Part shown: one piece after another, positions 17,231-26,042 of the stretch
How the letters are laid out: every line of letters starts with the position of its first letter
Numbering within the stretch: position 1 is the stretch's first letter
NCBI GenBank assembly: GCA_963836775.1
Contig: CAWIKR010000002.1
Span: forward strand, 1,302,001 to 1,366,000
Source: DASQPR01 sp963836775
GTDB taxonomy: Bacteria; Actinomycetota; Actinomycetes; Mycobacteriales; Micromonosporaceae
DNA length: 64,000 nt
Direction: 5' to 3'
Translations under genes and position numbers: made by a program
The notes under the pieces: model-generated
Told to the model about the DNA's origin: nothing
Seen by the model: only the letters and a program-made list of their open reading frames with translations
Databases searched by the model: none

Positions 17231-17930
17231 ATAGTCGAACAGTCCAACTCCCGGTCATTGAGCCGCCCAGCTGGCCGTGGAAGTCGTAGCGGTACTGCAC
17301 GGAGCCATCCGCCGTGCTCAAAACGACGACGGCGTCCTGATCGTCGTAAGTGTCCTCGTGGTCGAACCACTGTAGTGTCGCCGCGATCAGCCTGCCGTCT
17401 GGTGACCAACTGATGCCGCTCTCCCAGCTGCTCCAGCACACCTCGTCAGCGGTCCATAGCCGCACCCCGGTTCGGGAGGCGACGTCGATCACGTCGACTC
17501 GCGCACGTTCGTCGGCTGACGACAGGACGGCGACCTTGCTTGCGTCCGGCGAGAGCGCCGCCATGGTGTCACGAGGCACGAACGGGCGAAGGTCAAGCCA
17601 GTCGGGCTGGCGAGTCGGCAAGTTGAGTCGCCGCATCTTGGGCTGCGTCGAGGCCGTCTCCACTGAGGAGTTAAAGAGGATCTTCCTCCCGTCCCGGCTG
17701 AGATCGCAAACGCTCGGACTCGGCATGGCAGGGACGCCCGCCAACCGGACGAACGCGCCGTCACGTCGTCCGTCACGACCAGCGGCAGGTTGTCGGTGTA
17801 GGAACGCGCTCGCAATCACCAGCGCTGACATCCGGCCGCCATGGGACGGGATCGAGTGGCTCAATAAATGGCCTCACTGTTGGGACGGCCTTTGCCGCGA
17901 TCTTCGCACCCGGTAGATGAACACTGCAGT
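17225..17930 (-). pseudogene. beta-propeller (TolB/PD40-like) protein, frameshifted and truncated
   Basis: Read on the minus strand, about 200 codons show propeller-repeat motifs: VCDLSRDGRKILFNSS, ALSPDASKVAVLSSA, ISWSPDGRLIAATLQW and VVVLSTADGSVQYRYDF. The upstream part (YTDNLPLVVTDDVTA, and a more distal PFIEPLDPVPWRPD) is in other frames, implying at least two frameshifts between about 17740 and 17830. The C-terminal end runs into the duplicated lipoprotein leader, where homology stops. A membrane-anchored propeller protein was probably the ancestor; the gene is dead. Confidence 0.65.
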
Positions 17931-18090
17931 AGGACGCGCCGTGATTGCCACTCGGCGAATGACTCACTCCGTTCCTGCGGCCGGCGCTCGAACGGGTCTC
18001 AGATTCGACGCATCTCAAAGAAACTATATTCAATGGAACACCATCATGAATTGGCCTAGCCGGCGCTAGCGCTACCGCCCCAGCTCGAGC

Positions 18091-18154
18091 GGCCGTGTCC
18101 GGGTTCTGCGCATCGAAAGGCTTCTTGACGGGGCCGTGTCCGGGTTCTGCGCAT
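18091..18154 (+). repeat. 23-bp direct repeat pair
   Basis: The same 23 bases (GGCCGTGTCCGGGTTCTGCG followed by CAT) occur at 18091-18113 and 18132-18154. They sit in a non-coding stretch of a zone rich in gene fragments (about 17930-18206), where nothing else is recognised. Confidence 0.85.
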
Positions 18155-18206
18155 GGGAAAGCGCTCTATCCCTCATCCCCGCCCGTAGTACACCAGATGT
18201 CGCCAA

Positions 18207-18497
18207 TTGATCAGCTATAAGCCTGGCGGCGCCGAGCGCGCTCTCAGCACCATCCGCTCTGTCGCCAGCAGCTGTCCAACTTTCGATGGCTTCCCACTCT
18301 CCGTCGAGCCGGGGCCAAAGCTGGGCGACGACAGCCTAACCTTCGTCGCCGGCGATGAGGTCCGCAATGAAATGGTGCTGGTCCGGATCGGCGATTGCAT
18401 CCTTGCTATCGAGGCTCAATTCCTGGTCGAGCCGAGCAACACGTCGCAATTCGACGACCTCGTCGAATCCGCAGTTGGCGTCTACCACAAGGGCTGA
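18207..18497 (+). pseudogene. C-terminal fragment of a sensor/PknH-like extracellular lipoprotein domain
   Basis: The 96-residue frame resembles the last third of actinobacterial sensor-type lipoprotein domains: ERALSTIRSVASSCPTF, a GDDSLTFVAGDEVRNEMVLVRIGDCILAIEAQF core and a closing FDDLVESAVGVYHKG helix. It has no signal peptide, no ribosome site and no N-terminal two-thirds. The first residues look in-frame with sequence that lacks a start of its own. It may once have joined the duplicated lipoprotein leader 1.2 kb upstream. Confidence 0.5.
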
Positions 18498-18621
18498 AGC
18501 CCGGGCGGTGCACGGCGACCTTCCGGATTGAGCCACGGGCGGCCGAATCACTTGGCTCCACGAATAGCTCCACGAAAACATGCAAAGCGGCCCAAAGATC
18601 GACTCATAGGCCGCTGAACTG

Positions 18622-18696
<75 letters not shown>

Positions 18697-18975
18697 GGGC
18701 TCCGCAAGGATACCGGGTTTGACCAACCCGATTCACGCGTGGGATCTGTCACCGGCCACGACGCACTCGGAGCCGACAATACGGTCGCAAGATCGCCACA
18801 GCGCCCACTAGCGCGCCAAGATCACCGCGCGACCAGCACAGATCTATGGCCCGACATCCGAAGCCAGGCGAGCGAGGGTCGCGTCACTGGCCGCTCAGCC
18901 GACCCGAACCCGCGCCCGCCGGTCGGACCCTCAAGAACACCCGGGTCGGCGCCGAGCTCGCCCTAGACTGACGGC

Positions 18976-19599
18976 GTGTCCGACACCCCCATGGACCAGG
19001 CCGTGATCGTGCACGGCATGCCGCCTCGCGCCGAATACGACGATCCACGCGCGCCCGCTCCACAAGATCACCACTGGCTGCCGTGGCTCGCCGGTTGCTT
19101 CGAGGCATACGGCATCCCCGCCTGGCGCCCCGCGATGCCGGTTCCGTACGCACCGTCGTACACGGCGTGGAGCCGAGTCTTCGAAGAACGGCCGGTCACC
19201 GCCGGCACTGTCGCCGTCGGGCACAGCTGCGGCGCCGGTTTTCTGGTCCGCTGGCTCGCCGCCCACCCAAACGTACGCATCGCGCGCCTGGTCGTCGTCG
19301 CGCCGTGGCTGGACCCCACGGGTCACACCTCACCGGACATGTTCCGTGAGGGCGTTGACCCGGCCGCGATCGCAAGTCTCGGTGACCGAGTCGGCGCCAT
19401 CGGCATCCTCAACTCCAGCAACGACCACCGAGAGATCCAGGTCAGCGTGGAGCGACTGCGGTCGGCACTGCCCGCGGCCAGCTATGTCAAACTCCGCCGG
19501 AGAGGCCACTTCGCCGACGGCCCGGGGCAGCGGCTTTCCGAGATCCTGCCGCTGGCCGGGCTGCCCATCGACGTCTCGCCGATCGCGCCGCGCCGGTAA
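18976..19599 (+). CDS. RBBP9/YdeN-type alpha/beta hydrolase
   Basis: The 207-residue protein carries VAVGHSCGAGFLVRWLAAHP, the nucleophile elbow (GxSxG with Ser in GHSCG), a final catalytic His in RRRGHFADGPG and an Asp/Asn-bearing LNSSNDHREIQ turn. RBBP9-like proteins are small serine hydrolases of ill-defined substrate. A TAGACT -10-like element 6-7 bases before GTG and no ribosome site suggest leaderless expression. It is convergent with the diaminopropionate/NRPS operon and is not clearly part of it. Confidence 0.85.
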   Translation: MSDTPMDQAVIVHGMPPRAEYDDPRAPAPQDHHWLPWLAGCFEAYGIPAWRPAMPVPYAPSYTAWSRVFEERPVTAGTVAVGHSCGAGFLVRWLAAHPNVRIARLVVVAPWLDPTGHTSPDMFREGVDPAAIASLGDRVGAIGILNSSNDHREIQVSVERLRSALPAASYVKLRRRGHFADGPGQRLSEILPLAGLPIDVSPIAPRR

Positions 19600-19644
19600 C
19601 GTCCCGGCCGCCTCCGCGGTGGCACCCTCGGGACCCGGCGTGAC

Positions 19645-20640
19645 CTACGCCCCCCCGACGGCATCCAGCGCGCTCGACAGCTCGACTGTGCTGAGCACGT
19701 CTTCGCCATAAATGCCCTGAAGCCAATTCGTGTGGTAAACCGTGTCCAGGTATCGCTCTCCCAGGTCCGGAGCGATCGCAACCGCGGTCAGCCCGTGCGA
19801 GTCATGCCCGGACAACCATTCGATCGCGCCGCTCACGATGGTGCCCGTCGAGCCGCCGAACAGGAATCCCCGTCGGGCCAGGCGATGGCAGGCGCGGATG
19901 GCGTCCGGCTCTTCGACGCGGACGACGTCATCCACGAACGACTCGTCCAGCAGCGGCGGGCGGACACTGGTGCCAAGCCCGGGGATCATTCGGCGGCCGG
20001 GCTCCCCGCCGAACGTCACCGAGCCGACGCTGTCGACGGCGACCACCCGCACCTCCGAGTCCCAGCCCCGGAAGTAGCGCGCACAACCCATCAGGGTCCC
20101 GGTGGTGCCGGCGCCGACGAACAGCACGTCGAGTCGCGGGAACTGGCGGGCAATGGCCGGCGCCGTGGTGCGAAAGTGCGCTTTCCAGTTGCCCGGATTG
20201 TTGTACTGATCGAGGTTCACGTAACGGTGGTCCGAGGCGCAGAGCCCGCGGACGTACGCGATCCGCGCGCCCAGCAGGCCATCGATGGGGTCCGGCTCGG
20301 TGACGATATGCACCTGACTACCCAACGCCTCCATCACCCGCCGGGTCGCGAGGTTGCAGCGTGGGTCGGTGACGCACAAGAACCGATAGCCCTTGCTCGC
20401 GGCGATCATGCTCAACGCGACGCCGAGGTTTCCCGACGACGACTCGACCAGGATCGAATTCGGCGTCAGGAGGCCGTCGATCTCGGCGGACTCGACCATT
20501 TCCGCGGCCGCCTTGAGTTTGATCGAGCCGGCGAAGTTGAAGCCTTCACATTTGAGATATAGCGAGTGCCCGAAGATCGACCGTAGGTCGACGTAGAGCT
20601 CCTCTTCGTTGAACACCTGTGGAACGGATATGACTGGCAT
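19645..20640 (-). CDS. sbnA: SbnA-type PLP enzyme, N-(2-amino-2-carboxyethyl)-L-glutamate synthase
   Basis: A 331-residue fold-type-II PLP enzyme of the cysteine-synthase superfamily. The Lys in NFAGSIKLKAA should bind PLP; ESSSGNLGVALSMIAASKGY and GAGTTGTLMGCARYF are the phosphate-binding and glycine loops, and GGSTGTIVSGA is the C-terminal site. In staphyloferrin B biosynthesis SbnA joins O-phosphoserine and glutamate to N-(1-amino-1-carboxy-2-ethyl)-glutamate, which SbnB oxidatively cleaves to L-2,3-diaminopropionate and 2-oxoglutarate. The start at 20640 is chosen because GGGGGAA lies 6 bases before ATG; a 30-residue longer form would overlap sbnB. Last gene of the operon. Confidence 0.85.
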   Translation of the reverse strand: MPVISVPQVFNEEELYVDLRSIFGHSLYLKCEGFNFAGSIKLKAAAEMVESAEIDGLLTPNSILVESSSGNLGVALSMIAASKGYRFLCVTDPRCNLATRRVMEALGSQVHIVTEPDPIDGLLGARIAYVRGLCASDHRYVNLDQYNNPGNWKAHFRTTAPAIARQFPRLDVLFVGAGTTGTLMGCARYFRGWDSEVRVVAVDSVGSVTFGGEPGRRMIPGLGTSVRPPLLDESFVDDVVRVEEPDAIRACHRLARRGFLFGGSTGTIVSGAIEWLSGHDSHGLTAVAIAPDLGERYLDTVYHTNWLQGIYGEDVLSTVELSSALDAVGGA

Positions 20641-20677
20641 TGTGGCTTCCCCCAATCTGTTGCAGAGCGCTCGCCAT

Positions 20678-21745
20678 TCATCCGTATCGACGTAGTTCGT
20701 GGAAGAAATCTTCGACAATGCGCAGCTCACCTAAGCGAGCCAGCTCGTCATAGACGTACTTGCCAACGGCTAGGTCGAGGACCCCCAACCCGAAGGGCGA
20801 GAACACGATGGGCCGATCCGGCGGCGGCACGACTCGCCCGGTCATCACGTCGTCCAGCGTGCCGGCCAAGAAGTCGCGATTGCCGGTGAGCTGCTCGGCC
20901 AGGTGCGGTGACGTCTCGGCCTTCATGCAGTGATCGATGTCGTCGAGGATGTTGGTCGAGCCGAGCAAGATTTCCGGCGCGAGGTCCCGGAGCGAGACGT
21001 GCAAGACCACGGGATTGTGGGCAAACCACGATGCGTCGGTGACGTGCGGCTCGCCCGCGACGGTGGCAAAGACCACCATGTCGCTGGAGCGAATCAGGTC
21101 CTCCGGACGGTCGTAGACGGTGATCCGCGCGGCGACGCCAGATCGCTCCAGGTAGTCACGGAAGCCGGACGTGCTGTCGGTGGACATGTCGTGCACACCG
21201 ATCTCGTCGAACGTCCAGCCAGTGCCGGTCAGGAACGTGTGAATGTAGCGAGCGATCAGACCCACCCCGAAGAATCCGACCCGCTTCGGGCGCGGGCGCT
21301 CGCGGCTGAGCCAGTCGGCCGCGAGGGTTGCCGAGGCGGCGGTCCTGGTCGCGCTGATAATCGAGCCCTCAAGGCAAGCGAATGGATAGCCGGTCTGAGG
21401 ATCATTAAGAATCAATACGGCCGAGGCCCGTGGCACGCCGGCCGCTACGTTCTCCGGAAAGCTGGAAACCCACTTCAATCCATCCACGTGCACTTGGCCG
21501 CCGATCGATGCCGGCAACGCGATGATCCGGTCCGATGGACGGTCGGGGAAGCGCAGGAAGTAGGAGGGTGGGTTCACCGATTGACCGGCGCCGTGCAGTC
21601 GGTAGGTGGCCTCGACCAGCGCCACGATCTCTTTCTCACGCCCGTCCAGAACCTGCTGCACCTGCCCGCCCGAGATCACAGCGAACGGCGGCACGTTGAC
21701 CATGCCGGTGCCAGATTGCCCGGCGGCGGGCTTGACCGCGGTCAT
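20678..21745 (-). CDS. sbnB: SbnB-type N-(2-amino-2-carboxyethyl)-L-glutamate dehydrogenase
   Basis: The 355-residue protein belongs to the ornithine-cyclodeaminase fold but follows the SbnB pattern: SVNPPSYFLRFPDRPSDRIIALPA, GLKWVSSFPENVAAGVPRASAVLILND (catalytic Lys), SIISATRTAASATLAADWLSR, the NAD loop RVGFFGVGLIARYIHTFL and VLHVSLRDLAPEILL. It should use NAD to cleave the SbnA product, giving L-2,3-diaminopropionate, 2-oxoglutarate and NADH. Its ATG overlaps the oxygenase stop (TGATG); sbnA follows 37 bases downstream. The coproduct 2-oxoglutarate is a cosubstrate of the neighbouring oxygenase. Confidence 0.88.
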   Translation of the reverse strand: MTAVKPAAGQSGTGMVNVPPFAVISGGQVQQVLDGREKEIVALVEATYRLHGAGQSVNPPSYFLRFPDRPSDRIIALPASIGGQVHVDGLKWVSSFPENVAAGVPRASAVLILNDPQTGYPFACLEGSIISATRTAASATLAADWLSRERPRPKRVGFFGVGLIARYIHTFLTGTGWTFDEIGVHDMSTDSTSGFRDYLERSGVAARITVYDRPEDLIRSSDMVVFATVAGEPHVTDASWFAHNPVVLHVSLRDLAPEILLGSTNILDDIDHCMKAETSPHLAEQLTGNRDFLAGTLDDVMTGRVVPPPDRPIVFSPFGLGVLDLAVGKYVYDELARLGELRIVEDFFHELRRYG

Positions 21746-22734
21746 CAGAACGTCACCTCCACCTCGGAGATCCGCACCGGATCGGCCATTCCGACCAGCA
21801 CCTCGCGCGGGCCCTCGAATGCCTCCCGGCTGTGTGCGGTGCGGATGTTGTCGACCAGCATCAGGTCACCTGCCTGCCACGGCTCCCGAACCGTGTTCTG
21901 TTCGTAGATCTGGTTGAGAAACGAAACGACGTCCTCGGCGATCGGATCGCCGTTGCCGAAACGCGTGTCGAACGGCAGACCGTCGTGCCCATACATGTCG
22001 ACCATGTAATCGCGCACCTCGGGATCGATCGTCCAGCTATTCAGGAACGCGACCTGGTTGAACCAGCAGCGGGCTCCGGTTTCCGGGTGCCGGACGACTG
22101 CGCTACGGCGCTGCTGGGTCCGCAAATCGCCGTCTGGCTGCCACTCGAAGTCGATCGCGTTCGCCCGGCAGTATTCGGCGACCGCGTCCGGGACGTCAGT
22201 GCCGAAGGCCTCGGCGACCGATGCGCCGATCTCGTTATTGAAGTTGCGGGTCAGCATCCAACCGTGGCGCAGGAACCGCTCGGCGAGCTCGGACGGAAGC
22301 GCGTCGAGCACACTCTGCGAGTCAGCCACCGCGGTCGCGCCGCCGGCGGTCGGCGGGGTCAGGCAGGCGAACAGCATCATGCTCGGAACGTCCAGCGTGT
22401 AGCTCAGCTCGTGGTGCATGCACATGGGCTGGTTTGCCGGCCAGGTCGCCGACGAGTAGACGCCGTCCGAGTAGACCTCCCGGGGCGCGAATGCCTCTCG
22501 CTCGATCATGAGCTCGTTGGCCAGGTGCCGGAATACCGCGGCGACCGTGGCCGCATCGCCGAGCCCGAGGCCGCGTACCACGACTGATCCGTGTTCCGCT
22601 ACGACGTCGCGTAAGCCATCCCGGTGATCGGCGGCCCACGTCGGCGCGTCGCTGGTCACCCCGGCTTCGATAATCGGTGGCTTCCCCGGCCGCCGGTCCA
22701 CCTCAAGCAGCGGTGTGGTGGGAGAGGACGACAT
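21745..22734 (-). CDS. TauD/SyrP-like Fe(II)/2-oxoglutarate-dependent oxygenase
   Basis: A 329-residue non-haem iron oxygenase. Iron ligands are likely His107 and Glu109 in MCMHHELSYT plus the distal His in DNIRTAHSREAFEGPREVLVGM, whose Arg binds 2-oxoglutarate. LFACLTPPTAGGATAVADSQSVL is typical of TauD-fold enzymes of natural-product clusters (SyrP, AmbD, DdaC types). These hydroxylate or epoxidise amino acids or acyl groups, often on a carrier protein. Free L-diaminopropionate is an awkward substrate, because beta-hydroxylation would give an unstable carbinolamine, so a carrier-bound or acylated intermediate is more plausible. It lies between the NRPS (22 bases upstream) and sbnB (overlapping). 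Confidence 0.85.
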   Translation of the reverse strand: MSSSPTTPLLEVDRRPGKPPIIEAGVTSDAPTWAADHRDGLRDVVAEHGSVVVRGLGLGDAATVAAVFRHLANELMIEREAFAPREVYSDGVYSSATWPANQPMCMHHELSYTLDVPSMMLFACLTPPTAGGATAVADSQSVLDALPSELAERFLRHGWMLTRNFNNEIGASVAEAFGTDVPDAVAEYCRANAIDFEWQPDGDLRTQQRRSAVVRHPETGARCWFNQVAFLNSWTIDPEVRDYMVDMYGHDGLPFDTRFGNGDPIAEDVVSFLNQIYEQNTVREPWQAGDLMLVDNIRTAHSREAFEGPREVLVGMADPVRISEVEVTF

Positions 22735-22756
22735 CTTTGTCTCCTTTCGATTCTCG

Positions 22757-25700
22757 TTACGGCGCGCCGGGCAGTCGCTCGCTGCTCAGGACCGCCCATG
22801 CCGCTTCGGTCGGGCGGGTACGCACGAAGTAGTGGCCGCCGTCCGGCATCTCGTACGCGTCGACCTGCGGCGCCAGCAGTTGCCAGTCGCGGTGACGGTG
22901 CGCGAACTTTGCGGTGTAGGGATCATCTTTGGCAAGGACAAGGGTGACCGGCGCTGACAGCTTCGTTGGCGCGTCCAGCACGTCCAGGAAGTAGCGGTGA
23001 GCCGACACGCAGTCGTGCCGGTAGGCCGCACCGATGTGTTCGGCCTGAACCTCGTCCAGATCGAGGATCTCGGTATACCCGCCATCAGCTATCAGGGCGG
23101 TGGCGATCTCCGGGTTGCCGTACGACTCCAGCTCCACGATGTCTGCGCGCCGATCGGCGGCATCGCCGAGCAGATGCGCGGCAACGAATACCCGGCGTAC
23201 CTCGACGCCGTTCTGCTGAAGCCGTCGGGCCGTTTCGACCGCGAACGCGGCGCCCGACGAGTGCCCCCAGAGCATCACCGGGCCGAGACCACGCTGAGCG
23301 ATCTCCGTGACGACCTGCTCGACCACCTGTTCCAGCGGTTCGAACGGCTCGCTGTCCAGGCCCACATCGTGTCCGGGAAATTCAACGGCGAAGACCGCGA
23401 GCCCGCTGCTCGCCAGTGCCTTGGCCATCGGCTGAAAGTTCACCGCGTTGCCGCCGGCATACGGAAAGCACACCAGCGCGCCCGCCGACGGACCGGCCTG
23501 CTCGGACAGGCATTGCAGAAGTCCGGTGCGATGGTCGATCCGGCCATCGACCACGCCGGCCAGGTCGGCGAGGATCGGGTGCTGCGTGAGGTCCTTGAAC
23601 GACACCTCACGTTTCAGACTGACGGCGAGCTTCATCGCGGACAGCGACGTCCCGCCCCGTTCGAAGAAGTTGTCACGCCGGCCGATCTGCTGCTCCGGAA
23701 TGCCGAGAACCTCCGACCACACGGCCGCGAGCCGGCGCTCGGTCGGTGTCTTCGGCGCCTGGTAGTCGTCTTCGGTGACGTCGAAGTCCGCCGCGAGCGC
23801 TCTCAACGTCTTCCGATCGATCTTGCCGTTGGCGGTCAACGGCAGGCTCGCTTGCCAGTGGAAGAACGACGGGACCATGTATTCGGGCAGGGACTCACCG
23901 AGCGTGCCGGACAGCGACTCCGCCGGGATCGCCGCCGGACTCGAATAGAAGGCCACCAGGTGCGCGTTCTGACCGGCCCGCTCGGCGACGATGACGGCGC
24001 AGTCCCGAACGTCGGGCACCCGCATGAGAGTGCTCTCGATCTCACCGATCTCGATCCGAAAGCCATGCAGCTTGACCTGGTGGTCGGTTCGGCCAAGGAA
24101 GTCGACCGCGCCGTCGGGACGCCAGCGTCCGTCGTCGCCGCCACGGTAGAGACGCGTATCCGCTCGGTGTGGGTCGGCCATGAAGGCCAGCCGGGTGCGT
24201 TCCGGGTCGTTGATGTAGCCACGCCCGACACAGATCCCCGAGAAGACGATCGCGCCGGGGGCGCCCAGCGGCACCGGCGAGAGGTAATCGTCGACGATGT
24301 ACACGCGGACGTTGTTGACGGGCCGGCCGAGCGGGACCGGTCCGGCCGGCGCCTCGACCATGACCTCGTGGTTGGTGTCATCGGAGGTCTCGGTCAAGCC
24401 GTACGCGTTGACGAGTTTGATGTCTGGTTGAGCCGCGAACCAGCGCTGGGCGAGCTCGGTCTTGATCGCCTCGCCAGTGACCGACACGCAGCGCAGGTCG
24501 GCGAGCTTCTGCGGACTCTGCTCCAGGTATGACAGGACGGCTTCGAGATATGACGGCACGATTTGCAGCACCGTGGCGGCACTCTCGACGATCTTGTCGG
24601 TGAACCGCTGGACATCCAGGACCACGTCCTGTTCGACGATCAAGGTCTGACCGCCGACCAGGAGCGCTGCGAGCAGTTGCCACAGCGAGATGTCGAAGCA
24701 TTGCGGCGCGGTCTGAGCGACCACGGAACGATCGTCTAGCTCCAAGTCGTCGATCTTGGCGTACATGTGATTGAGCATTCCGGCCTGCTCGCACATCGCG
24801 CCCTTGGGCTCACCGGTCGAACCGGACGTGAAGTAGATGTAGGCGAGCTGATCGGGAGCGACCTCGATGCCGAGATCGCCGGTGGCGAAACCCTCATCCC
24901 AGACCGACTCAACGAGCGTCGTCTGCACCGCGGACAGTGACTTGGTCGCCTGTGCCAGCGTGGTGGTGCTCGCGGATTCGGTCAGCACCAGGCGGCAGTC
25001 GGCCCGTGCCAGCGTCGTCGCGATGCGCTCGGCCGGGAAGTGCGGTTCGATCGGCAGGTAGGCGCCACCTGCCTTGAAGATCGCGAGGACGGCGGTCATC
25101 CAATCCAGATTGCGTTCCATCACGACCGCGACCACATCCTCGGGACCGAGCCCGCGCGCTTGGAGGGCCCGCGCCACCTGGTTCGCGCGACGATTCAGCT
25201 GGCCGTAGGTGAGCCGTCGGTCGCCATGGATCGCCGCCGTGGCATCCGGGTGGGCGCGGACCTGCTGCTCAATCAGCTCGTGCACTCGAAGGTTGGGCAG
25301 TTCGCGATGCGGTCCGGAGAGCCCGTCGAGCTGATGGCGCAGCTCGTCGGCGGAGAGCAAGCACTGCCGACGGTGCTCGGCGTCGGGTTCGGCGAGCATC
25401 AGCTCCAGCGCGGTGCGGTGATAGCCGGCGATCCGGGCTGCGCAGGCGGCGTCGATAGCGTCGGTACGGTACCGAAGACGCAAGACCAGTTCCGAGCCGT
25501 CGAGTGCGGAAGTCACCGACAGAACGGTGCTCTCGGGCAACTCGGCCGCGGCCCGAGCGCTGGCTCCGGTCGGGTCGAACACCGTTTCGAACACAGGCCC
25601 GGACAGGCCGGTTTCGACTTTCAGGTGATCGACCGGGAAGCTTCGGTGTGACCGCAGAGCGGCTTCGGCTTGGCTCGCCTCCGACAGCAGCGCCCGCCAC

Positions 25701-26014
25701 GAGCTCGGCTCCGTCGTGACAACACACGGCAGCGCCCGGTCGCGATCCTCAGTGACGTAGCCGGTCGCCACCACGCGTTCGCCGGACAGCGCTGCGAGCA
25801 CCCTGGCATGGGCAGCGAGCATCACCGAACTGAGTGGGATCGCCAGCTCGGACGCGAGCCGTCGGAGCGCCGCCGCCTGGCCGGCGGGGACGCTTGTTTC
25901 GACGCCCGCGATGCCGGGCACCGGATCGAGGGTCCACCGCGGGATTGTCGTGCGCCCACCCGCGGCCAGCACGTTGAGCCAGAATTCCCGGCCGTCGGCA
26001 GCTGGCATGTCCAT
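22757..26014 (-). CDS. NRPS: half condensation domain, adenylation, carrier, thioesterase
   Basis: 1085 residues. About 1-225 match only the C-terminal half of a condensation domain (EFWLNVLAAG, LSSVMLAAHARVLAALSGE, LVLRLRYRTDAIDA); HHxxxDG is absent. The A domain (about 235-740) has YIYFTSGSTGEPKGA, NAYGLTETSDDTNHEV, GDDGRWRPDGAVDFLGRTDHQVKLHGFRIEIGEIE and NGKIDRKTL. By eye its specificity residues read D-I-W-Q-S-T-A-D-D; the acidic end suggests an amino acid with a basic side chain, such as diaminopropionate. The carrier Ser is near 789 (RGGTSLSAM), and the thioesterase (about 825-1085) has GHSSG with Ser near 920 and a final GGHYF. GGAGGG 6 bases before ATG at 26014 fixes the start. Confidence 0.9.
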   Translation of the reverse strand: MDMPAADGREFWLNVLAAGGRTTIPRWTLDPVPGIAGVETSVPAGQAAALRRLASELAIPLSSVMLAAHARVLAALSGERVVATGYVTEDRDRALPCVVTTEPSSWRALLSEASQAEAALRSHRSFPVDHLKVETGLSGPVFETVFDPTGASARAAAELPESTVLSVTSALDGSELVLRLRYRTDAIDAACAARIAGYHRTALELMLAEPDAEHRRQCLLSADELRHQLDGLSGPHRELPNLRVHELIEQQVRAHPDATAAIHGDRRLTYGQLNRRANQVARALQARGLGPEDVVAVVMERNLDWMTAVLAIFKAGGAYLPIEPHFPAERIATTLARADCRLVLTESASTTTLAQATKSLSAVQTTLVESVWDEGFATGDLGIEVAPDQLAYIYFTSGSTGEPKGAMCEQAGMLNHMYAKIDDLELDDRSVVAQTAPQCFDISLWQLLAALLVGGQTLIVEQDVVLDVQRFTDKIVESAATVLQIVPSYLEAVLSYLEQSPQKLADLRCVSVTGEAIKTELAQRWFAAQPDIKLVNAYGLTETSDDTNHEVMVEAPAGPVPLGRPVNNVRVYIVDDYLSPVPLGAPGAIVFSGICVGRGYINDPERTRLAFMADPHRADTRLYRGGDDGRWRPDGAVDFLGRTDHQVKLHGFRIEIGEIESTLMRVPDVRDCAVIVAERAGQNAHLVAFYSSPAAIPAESLSGTLGESLPEYMVPSFFHWQASLPLTANGKIDRKTLRALAADFDVTEDDYQAPKTPTERRLAAVWSEVLGIPEQQIGRRDNFFERGGTSLSAMKLAVSLKREVSFKDLTQHPILADLAGVVDGRIDHRTGLLQCLSEQAGPSAGALVCFPYAGGNAVNFQPMAKALASSGLAVFAVEFPGHDVGLDSEPFEPLEQVVEQVVTEIAQRGLGPVMLWGHSSGAAFAVETARRLQQNGVEVRRVFVAAHLLGDAADRRADIVELESYGNPEIATALIADGGYTEILDLDEVQAEHIGAAYRHDCVSAHRYFLDVLDAPTKLSAPVTLVLAKDDPYTAKFAHRHRDWQLLAPQVDAYEMPDGGHYFVRTRPTEAAWAVLSSERLPGAP

Positions 26015-26042
26015 CGAAGTCCCTCCGCTCACCGCCATCGGT

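Noticed and set aside
17056..17289. Intact 77-residue protein over copy 2 of the duplication
   Set aside because: It begins in sequence that is the tail of copy 1 and ends in antisense of the propeller gene; it is an accident of the duplication.
18790..18850. Third copy of the dispersed palindrome
   Set aside because: GTCGCAAGATC occurs here, but without a complementary second arm of the right sequence.
20678..21745. Second ornithine cyclodeaminase
   Set aside because: Fold is the same, but the conserved segments and its place between sbnA and the oxygenase fit SbnB-type dehydrogenase better.
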